This document shows, in pieces, positions 56,774 to 64,000 of a DNA stretch of 64,000 bases. The position numbers and the translations under genes were made by a program. The notes beneath the pieces were generated by a model. It saw only the letters and a program-made list of their open reading frames with translations, was not told the origin of the DNA and ran no database searches. Each line of letters opens with the position of its first letter. Position 1 is the first letter of the stretch. Source of the DNA: Gordonia pseudamarae (GTDB lineage Bacteria > Actinomycetota > Actinomycetes > Mycobacteriales > Mycobacteriaceae); NCBI RefSeq assembly GCF_025273675.1, contig NZ_CP045809.1, positions 682,001 through 746,000 of the forward strand. The letters run 5' to 3'.

Positions 56774-57531
56774 CACAGGAATTGCAGGGCAGGGTCGCCG
56801 TCGTCACCGGAGCCGCCCGCGGCATCGGCGCGGCCTCCGTGCGGGCGCTGCTGGGCGCCGGTGCCAAGGTCGTCGCCGGCGACATCGACGCCGACGGGCT
56901 GGCAGCGCTCGCCGGTGAATACGGCGACCGGGTGAGTACACATGTCGTCGACATCTCGACGGAGGCGGGTGTCAAGACGCTGATCGACGACGCCGCGAAG
57001 ACCTTCGGCCGCCTCGATATTCTGCACAGCAATGCGGCGGGGATCGTTCCGGAGGACACCGATGTCCTCACCGCAACCGACGACGCATGGCGGGCTACGT
57101 TCGACTTCGCGGTCATGGCAGCGGTGTGGGGTGCCCGGCACGCGGTACCACTGATGAAGCAGACCGGTGGTGGGTCGATCATCAACATGTCTTCGGGTGC
57201 GGCCAAATTCGCGACCGCCGCCAAACCGGCCTACGCCGCGTGCAAGGGTGCGATCGAAACCCTCACGCTCTACACCGGTGCGCAGTGCGGCACGGACGGG
57301 GTTCGCTGCAACGCGCTGCGTCCCGGGTTCGTTCTCACCGAAGGCATCCGGTCGCTGTTCAACGAGGAGCAGCTGGCCGGGGTGGCCGCGCAGTCGGCGC
57401 TCGGACGCATCTGTACGCCTGAGGACATCGCCGATGCCGTGGTGTGGCTGGCCTCCGACGCGTCCGGTTATATCAACGGTCAGGTACTGGCCATCGACGG
57501 TGGTGGCATGAAACCGTCGATCGCCTGGTAA
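56770..57531 (+). CDS. Classical SDR oxidoreductase
   Basis: 253 residues with TGAARGIGAASVRALLGAGA, HSNAAGIV, NMSSGAAKFATAAKPAYAACKGAIETLT (Ser, Tyr, Lys) and YINGQVLAIDGGG. Translationally coupled to the epoxide-hydrolase-like gene by ATGA overlap; it may oxidise the diol or hydroxy product. The vWA gene follows 44 bp later and may be on the same transcript. Confidence 0.92.
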   Translation: MTQELQGRVAVVTGAARGIGAASVRALLGAGAKVVAGDIDADGLAALAGEYGDRVSTHVVDISTEAGVKTLIDDAAKTFGRLDILHSNAAGIVPEDTDVLTATDDAWRATFDFAVMAAVWGARHAVPLMKQTGGGSIINMSSGAAKFATAAKPAYAACKGAIETLTLYTGAQCGTDGVRCNALRPGFVLTEGIRSLFNEEQLAGVAAQSALGRICTPEDIADAVVWLASDASGYINGQVLAIDGGGMKPSIAW

Positions 57532-57575
57532 ACGCGGCTCTGCGGAAACGCAACTTCACTGAGGGGGAATCGTCG

Positions 57576-59198
57576 ATGCAGGCGCGCAGCCGTGGGAGAC
57601 GATCGGCAGGCACTGCCGGAACGCTCAACGGCGCACACAAGCTCACCGGATTGGTACTCGTGGCCATCCTGGTCGCCGGGGTGTTTGTGTGGCGGAGCCT
57701 TGCCGATGGTTGCGGTGGCAACCGCGAGAAGGTGACGGTGATCACCGACGCTGCCTTCGGCAAAGCTCTCAAGCCGATCGCGGACACGGCATCGGATAAC
57801 TCCTGCTACGACTACCGGATCACCGAACTGGCCAATGTCGACGTTCCCGCCAACCTGAGCGCAGGCAATTCGTCCGCAGATCTGTGGGTGGCCGACTCCC
57901 TCACCCGAGCCCAGCGGGTGACCCAACAGGTGCGGATCAAGACCGACATCGTGGCCGAATCCCTGGCAACGTCTCCCGTCGTCCTGGTCGGCTCCGGCAT
58001 CGGAGACTTCAAGGACTGGAACGCCATCATGAACCTGGCGAATCTGCAGGTGGGCAGCCCGATCGAGACCTCCACCGGTGAGGCCCCGATCATCGGTGGT
58101 GCGGCCGAGGTGGCCGCTGGGAAGCTCAACAACAGCCAGTTCTTTCAGTCGATGGCACAGATGGCAGTACGACGACACAACGTGGCTGAAGGGCTGGACA
58201 ATGACAATGCTCGCCTGAGAATCGCCGCTTCCTCCGATTCGCCCGCGATCACGAGCGAACAGCAGTACCTGCAGTACCTGCGTGCGAATCCCACTGTGAC
58301 GATGTCATCCACGATTCCCGCATCGGGAACGGTGATGCTCACCTATCCGCTGGTCAACACCGCGTCGGTAGCGAACAGGGACCGTGCGACCACAGCGGGT
58401 CAGGCACTGGCGGACGCAGCCCTGTCGAAGAGTGGACGCGCCCGGCTGGTCGACAACAACTTCCGGGATGCCGATGGCCACGGCAACGGCGATGAGGTGA
58501 AGGTCGTGAAGTTCGACGACGCAGAGCAGATCTCGAAAGCATCGCAGATCTGGCAGGCGTTCGCGGTCCCTACCCGGATGCTCCAGATCCTGGATACCTC
58601 GGGCTCCATGCGGTCACCTGCGGGTAACTCCACACGTGCCACGCTCGTTGCCAACGCGACCATCGAAGGTATGACACTGCTCGCCAACGACGCCCAAGTC
58701 GGAATGTGGATCTTCGGCATCGACAAGGGCGGACCCCGCCAGGACTGGAAAGAAGTCGCCGAGGTACAGCGAATGGACCACAAGATCGGCGGCACTTCCC
58801 ATCGTGAACGAATCACGACGCTGGTCCGCTCGTCGATGAAGAACGACCTGGGCGGCGGTACCGGCCTCTACGACACCACCCTCGCCGCGTACAAGAAGAT
58901 GCTCGAGACCTACGACCCGACGACCACCAATCTCATCGGCCTGGTAACCGACGGGCAGAACGAGGATGCCAGCAGCATCACCCGCGACGAGTTGCTCGCG
59001 CAGCTCAAGGTCCTGCACAACCCGGGACGACCGGTCCGCATTCTCTCGATCGGCGTCACAGACGATGCGGATGCCGAGTCACTCAAACTCATCGCCGACG
59101 CCACCGGAGGTACCGCATACATCGCTCGCGACCCCACGGACATGAAAGGTATGTTCACCAGGGAGGTAGACAACCTGGTGAGGGACTTCACCAGGTGA
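57576..59198 (+). CDS. Membrane-anchored protein with binding-protein-like and vWA domains
   Basis: 540 residues. One N-terminal membrane segment (LTGLVLVAILVAGVFVW, about 24-40) puts the rest outside. Residues about 50-330 look like an extracellular solute-binding domain (VTVITDAAFGKALKPIADTA, DLWVADSLTRAQRV, GTVMLTYPLVNT). A C-terminal von Willebrand A domain has the MIDAS motif as LDTSGSM with later GTGLYDTTLAAY and GLVTDGQNED. The protein has relatives in actinobacteria but no known function that I can assign. ATG at 57576 follows GAGGGGG. It sits oddly among catabolic genes. Confidence 0.83.
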   Translation: MQARSRGRRSAGTAGTLNGAHKLTGLVLVAILVAGVFVWRSLADGCGGNREKVTVITDAAFGKALKPIADTASDNSCYDYRITELANVDVPANLSAGNSSADLWVADSLTRAQRVTQQVRIKTDIVAESLATSPVVLVGSGIGDFKDWNAIMNLANLQVGSPIETSTGEAPIIGGAAEVAAGKLNNSQFFQSMAQMAVRRHNVAEGLDNDNARLRIAASSDSPAITSEQQYLQYLRANPTVTMSSTIPASGTVMLTYPLVNTASVANRDRATTAGQALADAALSKSGRARLVDNNFRDADGHGNGDEVKVVKFDDAEQISKASQIWQAFAVPTRMLQILDTSGSMRSPAGNSTRATLVANATIEGMTLLANDAQVGMWIFGIDKGGPRQDWKEVAEVQRMDHKIGGTSHRERITTLVRSSMKNDLGGGTGLYDTTLAAYKKMLETYDPTTTNLIGLVTDGQNEDASSITRDELLAQLKVLHNPGRPVRILSIGVTDDADAESLKLIADATGGTAYIARDPTDMKGMFTREVDNLVRDFTR

Positions 59199-59228
59199 CC
59201 TTCCCCGTTCCCACTTGGCCTCAATGCC

Positions 59229-59294
59229 CGGTGAGACAATATGTTCTCTTACGGGCTTTCGAGGCTCGTCGCTTGCGCCGTCCTCACCCTGACC
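59229..59294. repeat. Decayed copy of the palindromic intergenic element
   Basis: Read in reverse, AGCGACGAGCCTCGAAA matches the inner part of the 18428-18534 element; outer parts GGTGAGA and CTCACCCTGACC are recognisable but mutated. Confidence 0.5.
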
Positions 59295-59524
59295 GCGGCC
59301 GAGAGCCCGCGTGATTCAACCCGCGTTCGGCCCGGTGGCGTCAGAGTCCTTCGGGGATCTCCGGTGTGCGCATTCGGGACGACGGGGACCTCGCCGCACG
59401 AACGTGGTGTTCGGATACCGGCAGTGTCAGATTACTCATCGGACGTGGTATTTGGCAGCTGACGGGATAATCCGTCGACTGAACAGTCCGTTTCGTCGTA
59501 TCGGATCGTATTGACCGGACGGCT

Positions 59525-59540
59525 GATAGTGCTTACTATC
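59525..59540. promoter_or_regulatory. Operator core GATAGT-GCTT-ACTATC before the third binding protein
   Basis: Perfect 6-bp arms around GCTT. Same core as 34442-34457 and 62809-62824. The distance to the CRP-type site (2 bp) mirrors the transporter promoter (3 bp). Confidence 0.7.
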
Positions 59541-59542
59541 CA

Positions 59543-59558
59543 TGTGACGGCATTCACA
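59543..59558. promoter_or_regulatory. CRP-type site TGTGACGGCATTCACA
   Basis: TGTGA-N6-TCACA, one base different from the site at 34461-34476. Confidence 0.6.
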
Positions 59559-59790
59559 TGGAGAGCAAATCACTCAGCATTGCAGCCCGTCAGCAATCGT
59601 GGACGCGTCGTGTCCCCATCATCCGCTCTGCGCGCCGGTCTGAATTGTCAGTCGTTCGGGCGGCGATTGCTCATGCCCGATGCACGGTCCCGACCTCTCG
59701 GGCGTCGGGTATGAGTCATCGGTGGGCGAAGCACGACGGTGAGCAAAGCATCTAAGCGCGTCCCGGACTACCCGTTTAGGAGTACAATCA

Positions 59791-61044
59791 ATGACGAATT
59801 CATGGCGGAAACGGACCCTTGCCCTCGCAGGCGCCGTGACCGCATTCGCGGTGGTGGTTGCCGGATGTTCCGACGACGACGGCGACACCTCGGGCGACGG
59901 TGTCGACCTGTCGGTTTTGGGCGAGGCTGACGCGGCCTCCGGTGATCCGGTGGAGATCATGTTCAACACGCCGGGCAATAAGTCGTCGGCCTACACCAAC
60001 GAGACCGAGGTGGCCGAGGCGACCGTCAAATACATCAATGAGAACCTCGGCGGTATCAATGGCAGGCCGATCAAGCTCACCATGTGCTTCGACGAGTTGC
60101 AGGCAGCCAATGCACGGGAGTGTGCGAACAAGGCCGTTGGTTCGAAAGCTGTTGCAGTTCTGAGTGGTACGCCGTCAAATCCGGATACAATCGCCGCGGT
60201 GACCTCGCCCGCAGGCCTGCCGTATTTCATGGTCAACGGCGGTGGCAAGGAGTCGCTGACGGCTCCCAACTCATACGTGGTGACCAACACCGTCGGTGGC
60301 ATCGTCGGTCTGCCGGCCGAATTGGCGAAAGAACGGGGCTACCAGAAGGCGGCGATACTGGTGATCGACGCCCCGCTGGCAACCCAACCCATCACCGGCA
60401 TGGGTAAGCTCGTCTTCGGTAACGCCGGTGTGGAATTGGAAGTCGTCACCGTGCCGCCGGGCACGGCCGATATGACCCCGCAGGTACAGGCCGTGATCGA
60501 CAGTGGTGCGAAACTGGTGCAGGTTCTCGGCGATATTCCGTTCTGTACCGGTGCGTTCAAGGCGATGACGACCCTCAACGCGGACATTGACAAGGTCGCC
60601 ATCAGCAATTGCGTGAGCAGCGAATCGGCGGCGCAGATTCCGGGTGGATATGAAGGAATAACCATCCGGACCACCGAGGACACCAACCCTGATTCCGCGG
60701 ACCGTAAGCTTTTCAACGCGGTTCTGCAGAAGTACGGCGCCGACGGAAAAGAAGACGGTGCTACCGCGTTCCGTTCCCTGGTGGCGTTCCAGCGTTCACT
60801 GTCGGGAATGAGCGGCGACATCACGCGGGAATCCATCGTCAAGCGCCTGAATGCGCAGCCCGAACCGGTGGAAAGCCCGCTGGCTGCAGGGCTGACCTTC
60901 CAGTGCGGAACCAAGCCGATGGCGGTCACGCCGAATGTGTGCTCCGGTGGCATCATCGCCGGAACCTCGGACAAGGACGGCAACGTCAGCGATGTGAAGA
61001 CCTACGACGTGGCACCGCTGTTCAAGATGCCCGCCGCCGGGTGA
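59791..61044 (+). CDS. Substrate-binding lipoprotein of a Liv-type ABC transporter (third)
   Basis: 417 residues; signal peptide with lipobox VVVAGC, then YINENLGGINGRPIKLTMCF, ECANKAVGSKAVAVLSGTPS, VTSPAGLPYF, QVLGDIPFCTGAFKAMTTL and FQCGTKPMAVTPNVCSGG. AGGAG precedes the ATG. It shares its operator and CRP-type site with the permease/ATPase operon 25 kb away, so it is the best candidate for the cognate binding protein of that transporter. Confidence 0.91.
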   Translation: MTNSWRKRTLALAGAVTAFAVVVAGCSDDDGDTSGDGVDLSVLGEADAASGDPVEIMFNTPGNKSSAYTNETEVAEATVKYINENLGGINGRPIKLTMCFDELQAANARECANKAVGSKAVAVLSGTPSNPDTIAAVTSPAGLPYFMVNGGGKESLTAPNSYVVTNTVGGIVGLPAELAKERGYQKAAILVIDAPLATQPITGMGKLVFGNAGVELEVVTVPPGTADMTPQVQAVIDSGAKLVQVLGDIPFCTGAFKAMTTLNADIDKVAISNCVSSESAAQIPGGYEGITIRTTEDTNPDSADRKLFNAVLQKYGADGKEDGATAFRSLVAFQRSLSGMSGDITRESIVKRLNAQPEPVESPLAAGLTFQCGTKPMAVTPNVCSGGIIAGTSDKDGNVSDVKTYDVAPLFKMPAAG

Positions 61045-61061
61045 GCTCGCGGAGCGACTGA

Positions 61062-61107
61062 CGGCTCGATGGCCCCGGTACCTGATGGTGCCGGGGCCAT
61101 CGAGCCG
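61062..61107. terminator. Hairpin terminator after the third binding protein
   Basis: 21-bp stem (61062-61082 and 61087-61107, one mismatch/wobble) with a 4-nt loop, 17 nt after the stop codon. Confidence 0.8.
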
Positions 61108-61181
61108 TGGCACCGTCGCGTCGGCACCCGTGACTTATCGGCCCGTGACTTGTGGAAGCCTGCCCGAACACAGAGCGGCAA

Positions 61182-61213
61182 AGGCCCCGGCACCGTCGAC
61201 GGTGCCGGGGCCT
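61182..61213. terminator. Palindromic terminator of the second P450 gene
   Basis: Perfect 32-bp palindrome (16-bp arms, no spacer) 14 nt beyond the minus-strand P450 stop. With the preceding hairpin it insulates the convergent genes. Confidence 0.75.
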
Positions 61214-61227
61214 GATTGGTCGGGGCG

Positions 61228-62466
61228 TTACTCGGCGGGGAGCGCGCGCACCGGCACACTCTTCCAGCCGGCGACATTGGTCATCGACACCCGGCTCAGG
61301 TTGCTGCGGTCGATCTCGTACCGGGGCAGCTTGTCGAGCAACAGGTTCAGTGCGACCCGGCTCTCCATCCGTGCCAGCGGTGCACCGAGGCAGCTGTGGG
61401 TGCCGTATCCGAAGCCCAGATTGTAGCCGAATGGGCGCTTGCGGTTGATGTCGAAGACATCGGGGTTCTCGAAAACCCGGTCATCGCGATTGGCGGCGCC
61501 GGTGATCAGCATGATGGGGGAGTCGGCCGGAATGGTTTCGCCGTAGAAGGTTACCTCACGGGTGGTGACCCGGAAGTTGTACTGCAACGGGCCGTCGAAG
61601 CGGACCAGTTCCTCGATGGCGTCGGGCACCTTGTCGCGGTCCTGGCGCAGGGCCTCCCACTGGTCGGGGTGGTCGGCGAAGACGACGAGGGCGTTGCTGA
61701 TCAGCTTGGTGACGGTCTCGGCTCCCGCACCGCCGAGAAGCCGACAGAAGCCGATGATCTCCTCGTCGCTCAGGCGTTTGGTCTCGCCGTCGGTGTCGAC
61801 GTACTCGGCGGCGATCAGCTCGCTGAGCATGTCGTCCCGGGGGGCGGCCTTGCGTTCGGCCAGTAGCGCCTCGAAGAACTGGCCCATCGCGATCGATGCC
61901 TCGGCACCGGCCTGGCTCATCATCATGTTGCCGGGTTCGCGGGCCAGGTAGGTGTCGATCCACAACCGGATCTGCTGCCGGTACTCGGCGGGTACGCCCA
62001 GGATCCTGCAGATGATCTCGACCGGAAACAGGGCAGCGAACTCGCCGACGGCGTCGAACGAGGTGGGGTCGGCGATGTCGTCGAAGAATCCGTGAATGGT
62101 CTCGGTGACCAGGTCGGCCCAGCTCTTGACCGCACGCGGGGTGAACGCCTTGCTGACCAGTCGCCGCATCCGGTCGTGCTCGGGTGGGTCGAGCATGATG
62201 AGCTGCGGTGGAATCCCCTTGAGGAGCTCGGCGATCTTGATCATGTCCAGAGTGACGCCCTTGGCCGAGGAGAAAGTGGCCGAATCCTTGTAGGCGGGAG
62301 CGATGTCCTCGTAGCGGCTGATCGCCCAGAATCCGTACTCGGCATTGTGATAGAGCGGCGCCTCGTCGCGCAGTCGGCGATAGGTGTCGTACGGGTTGTT
62401 GAAAAAGGTTTCGCTGTAGGGATTGAATTCCACGCTGTCGGCCATGGGAGCCGTCGGGGCACTCAT
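61228..62466 (-). CDS. Cytochrome P450 (second of two)
   Basis: 412 residues. I-helix LLGGAGAETVTKLI (about 243-256), ExxR as EELVR (285-289), haem loop FGYGTHSCLG with the cysteine near 359. It is paralogous to the P450 at 263 and slightly longer before the I-helix. GGAGG precedes ATG 62466; a frame to 62613 is rejected. The gene is alone on the minus strand. Like the first P450 it could perform the initial hydroxylation, on a different carbon or substrate. Confidence 0.95.
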   Translation of the reverse strand: MSAPTAPMADSVEFNPYSETFFNNPYDTYRRLRDEAPLYHNAEYGFWAISRYEDIAPAYKDSATFSSAKGVTLDMIKIAELLKGIPPQLIMLDPPEHDRMRRLVSKAFTPRAVKSWADLVTETIHGFFDDIADPTSFDAVGEFAALFPVEIICRILGVPAEYRQQIRLWIDTYLAREPGNMMMSQAGAEASIAMGQFFEALLAERKAAPRDDMLSELIAAEYVDTDGETKRLSDEEIIGFCRLLGGAGAETVTKLISNALVVFADHPDQWEALRQDRDKVPDAIEELVRFDGPLQYNFRVTTREVTFYGETIPADSPIMLITGAANRDDRVFENPDVFDINRKRPFGYNLGFGYGTHSCLGAPLARMESRVALNLLLDKLPRYEIDRSNLSRVSMTNVAGWKSVPVRALPAE

Positions 62467-62928
62467 CGGGTGTTCCTCCATCTGTTGGCTGAAGTCTCGG
62501 TTCCGCCGCGGGCTCATCGCCGGGTGTCGGGCTGTGACGACGGTTGGTGAGATCACGGTCGGGCAATCGGATATGGCACCGACGGTGGGGTCGGTATTCG
62601 GATCCGGGTTCATACGGTGGCTGCGGGTTTCGCGGTTTGCGGGGGTTGTCGCAGCGGCCGGGCGGCGTGCGGGCGAGCGTCGTGTTCAACGAACTCGCGA
62701 GTGGCTGCAGGATGGGCAGATCTGTGAGCCAGACCTCATTATTGTGGCCTAGTCCCGGCGATTAGGCAACGTCGGAGCACCGATCGGGGCGGTGTTGACG
62801 ACAGGGGCGATAGTGACTACTATCGCCTGTGACGCCAGCCACAGCATTGGCCGGCATGGTGGCCGCCGCAGCAATTCCGGTCTTTACGATCACGGGCGGC
62901 CGCGCGCTCTGCGCACAAGGAGGATCAC
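62467..62928. other. Divergent promoter region between P450 and TetR genes
   Basis: 462 bp without a credible gene. The only clear structure is the GATAGT operator at 62806-62827 followed by a degenerate CRP-type site (TGTGACGCCAGCCACA, 62828-62843). I saw no copy of the first P450's palindrome here. Confidence 0.7.
62806..62827. promoter_or_regulatory. Palindromic operator before the TetR gene (GATAGT-N4-ACTATC)
   Basis: Perfect 9-bp arms GGCGATAGT / ACTATCGCC around GACT, 101 bp before the TetR start. It shares the arms of the transporter operator at 34435-34464. Confidence 0.75.
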
Positions 62929-63660
62929 ATGACCACGAATGCGGAAACCGCCTCAGCCCAGAGGGTTTCGGAGTTGGGTGCTCCGATCTCCGATGGTGGT
63001 GAGGTGTCCGGCAGCTCCGCATCGAGCTCAGTCGGCACGAGTCCGACGAGGACCCGGATGATCGAGGCGGCACTGGCCACGATCGACGACGTCGGGTTGT
63101 ACCGGGCCTCGTCCAACGAGATCGCCCGTCGGGCCGGGCTGACCTGGGGCGTGATCCAGCGTCAGTTCGGATCCCGCGAAGCGCTGCTGCTGGCCGCGTT
63201 CGAAAGTGAGTGGGAGAAACTGATCGAGATGGCACACTCGCCGATCACCGGCGACACCATCGAAGAACGTATTCGCTCCTTTCACCGGATCCTCCGCGAC
63301 CACTACTCGCGCAGCGAGTACTACACGGGCATTCAGATCGTGTCCAACTTGCGCAAAGACCCCAAAACCTCGGCAGCGGCACTCGAGCTCATCGAGACCA
63401 TGACCACCCGTTCGGCCGGATTTCTGACGGGACTACGTGAGCGGGTGCTGCCCGATCACCCCAACGGGCCGGAGCTGACCAGCTTGATCTTCTTCGCCAT
63501 CAGGGACTTTCACATCGGCACCCATGTCGAGGCAGCGATGAACCTCGCCGAGGTGTACGAACGTCGCCGCGCCGACCGTGCGGCCGAAGAGGAAGTCCTC
63601 GTCGCCGGGCTGGTCGATATCGCCCGACGACAGTCAGACACCCCACAGGAGAATCGATGA
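62929..63660 (+). CDS. TetR-family regulator (third), likely regulator of the GATAGT sites
   Basis: 243 residues. A polar N-terminus of about 38 residues precedes the HTH domain (RTRMIEAALATIDDVGLYRASSNEIARRAGLTWGVIQRQFGSREALLLAAF). The recognition helix has GLTWGVIQRQFGS, as in actinobacterial TetR proteins of catabolic clusters. AAGGAGG precedes the ATG. The GATAGT operator upstream suggests autoregulation and, through the other copies, control of the transporter and the third binding protein. Its stop overlaps the next gene (ATGA). Confidence 0.91.
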   Translation: MTTNAETASAQRVSELGAPISDGGEVSGSSASSSVGTSPTRTRMIEAALATIDDVGLYRASSNEIARRAGLTWGVIQRQFGSREALLLAAFESEWEKLIEMAHSPITGDTIEERIRSFHRILRDHYSRSEYYTGIQIVSNLRKDPKTSAAALELIETMTTRSAGFLTGLRERVLPDHPNGPELTSLIFFAIRDFHIGTHVEAAMNLAEVYERRRADRAAEEEVLVAGLVDIARRQSDTPQENR

Positions 63661-64000
63661 CCACCGCTTTGGACATGTGCTGCGAGGACGACTGCCTCGT
63701 GGTGTTTATCACCGACGTCGCCGACGAGCATGCGCGGGCGAACGCCGAACAGCTTGCTTCCGAGGGATACCTGCTCATCGTGGGTGCCGTCGACGCCGAG
63801 GTCGGCGACGCCGTAGCTGACCGGATCCGTCGGCAGGGTGGCTCGGCGTTCGGTGTTCCGCTGGACGTACGCGACATGGCATCGGTCGGTGCGGCAGTCG
63901 TGATGGCACGGTACCTGGCCGGCACCGTCGATGCCGTGATCCACTACGGCGCAGATGATTCCGATGATGCTCATCATCTGGCGGCCTGCCTGGCCGATGC
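63657..64000 (+). CDS. SDR-like protein, N-terminal part (cut by window end)
   Basis: 114 residues are visible. The order of strands and helices follows an SDR (CLVVFITDVADEHARANAEQLASEGYLLIVGAV, GGSAFGVPLDVRDMASVGAA, VDAVIHYGADD), but the cofactor motif TGxxxGxG is replaced by TDVADEHA and NNAG by HYGA. It may be a non-binding relative or use another cofactor. It is translationally coupled to the TetR gene. Confidence 0.65.
   Translation, partial: MTTALDMCCEDDCLVVFITDVADEHARANAEQLASEGYLLIVGAVDAEVGDAVADRIRRQGGSAFGVPLDVRDMASVGAAVVMARYLAGTVDAVIHYGADDSDDAHHLAACLAD

Larger units (their letters stand above)
59199..59790. other. Intergenic region before the third binding protein
   Basis: 592 bp without a credible gene. 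It contains a decayed palindromic element (59229-59294), then about 230 bp with nothing recognisable, then the GATAGT operator and CRP-type site (59525-59558) and a leader of about 230 nt before the ATG at 59791. Confidence 0.75.

Noticed and set aside
1..64000. KstR/KstR2-controlled cholesterol cluster
   Set aside because: Reading the promoters I saw none of the known KstR or KstR2 palindromes, and hallmark ring-cleavage genes (such as kshAB or hsaC types) are absent.

Overview
The window is GC-rich actinobacterial DNA, most likely from the Mycobacteriales and possibly Gordonia or a close relative. The evidence is frequent GTG/TTG starts behind AAGGAG-type ribosome sites, three mycofactocin-type short-chain dehydrogenases, many FadE/FadD-type genes, and GAGCGCAGCGAGC-type repeats. 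The genus is inference. I saw no rRNA, tRNA, CRISPR array or transposase.

Almost the whole window looks like one catabolic island for a hydrophobic, probably cyclic or branched substrate that is oxidised, ring-opened and degraded as CoA esters. Left part (1-19.6 kb): cytochrome P450, thiolase plus DUF35 partner, acyl-CoA synthetase, amidohydrolase, paired acyl-CoA dehydrogenases, class III CoA-transferase, two aldehyde dehydrogenases, a mycofactocin-type SDR, a 3-hydroxyisobutyrate-dehydrogenase-like enzyme, a second acyl-CoA synthetase and a zinc alcohol dehydrogenase. Middle-left (19.6-29 kb): a reductase remnant, an isochorismatase-like protein, a Baeyer-Villiger-type flavin monooxygenase with an esterase, two XRE-cupin regulators, and a VOC/alcohol dehydrogenase/aldehyde dehydrogenase/SDR group.

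Middle (29-42.7 kb): a substrate-binding lipoprotein, a BKACE-type enzyme, a decayed 2-oxoacid dehydrogenase locus (E1-alpha pseudogene plus an in-frame E1-beta/E2 fusion without the lipoyl lysine), a fused LivH-LivM-LivG transporter with LivF, a ThDP enzyme and an ADP-forming acyl-CoA synthetase. Right (42.8-64 kb): SDRs, a second and a third binding protein plus the remnant of a fourth, an enoyl-CoA hydratase with a FadE pair, two TetR regulators, a flavin monooxygenase, a MaoC hydratase, an epoxide-hydrolase-like enzyme, a vWA protein, a second P450, and a TetR gene co-transcribed with an SDR-like gene cut by the window edge.

The most interesting signal is regulatory. At least five palindrome families recur or sit at divergent promoters. 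GATAGT-N4-ACTATC precedes the transporter, the third binding protein and the last TetR gene; at the first two it is followed by a CRP-type TGTGA-N6-TCACA site. TCGAYAT-NN-ATRTCGA sits in three divergent promoters of CoA-ester genes and forms an overlapping 12-bp-phased array at one of them. CGTAAGGCTTACRG precedes the first P450 and the FadD/amidohydrolase pair. A 38-bp element is shared by the XRE-cupin and first binding-protein promoters. Two ACGACAC palindromes lie between a TetR gene and a monooxygenase. These suggest several small regulons that divide transport and catabolism within the island. All sites were found by eye; binding is untested.
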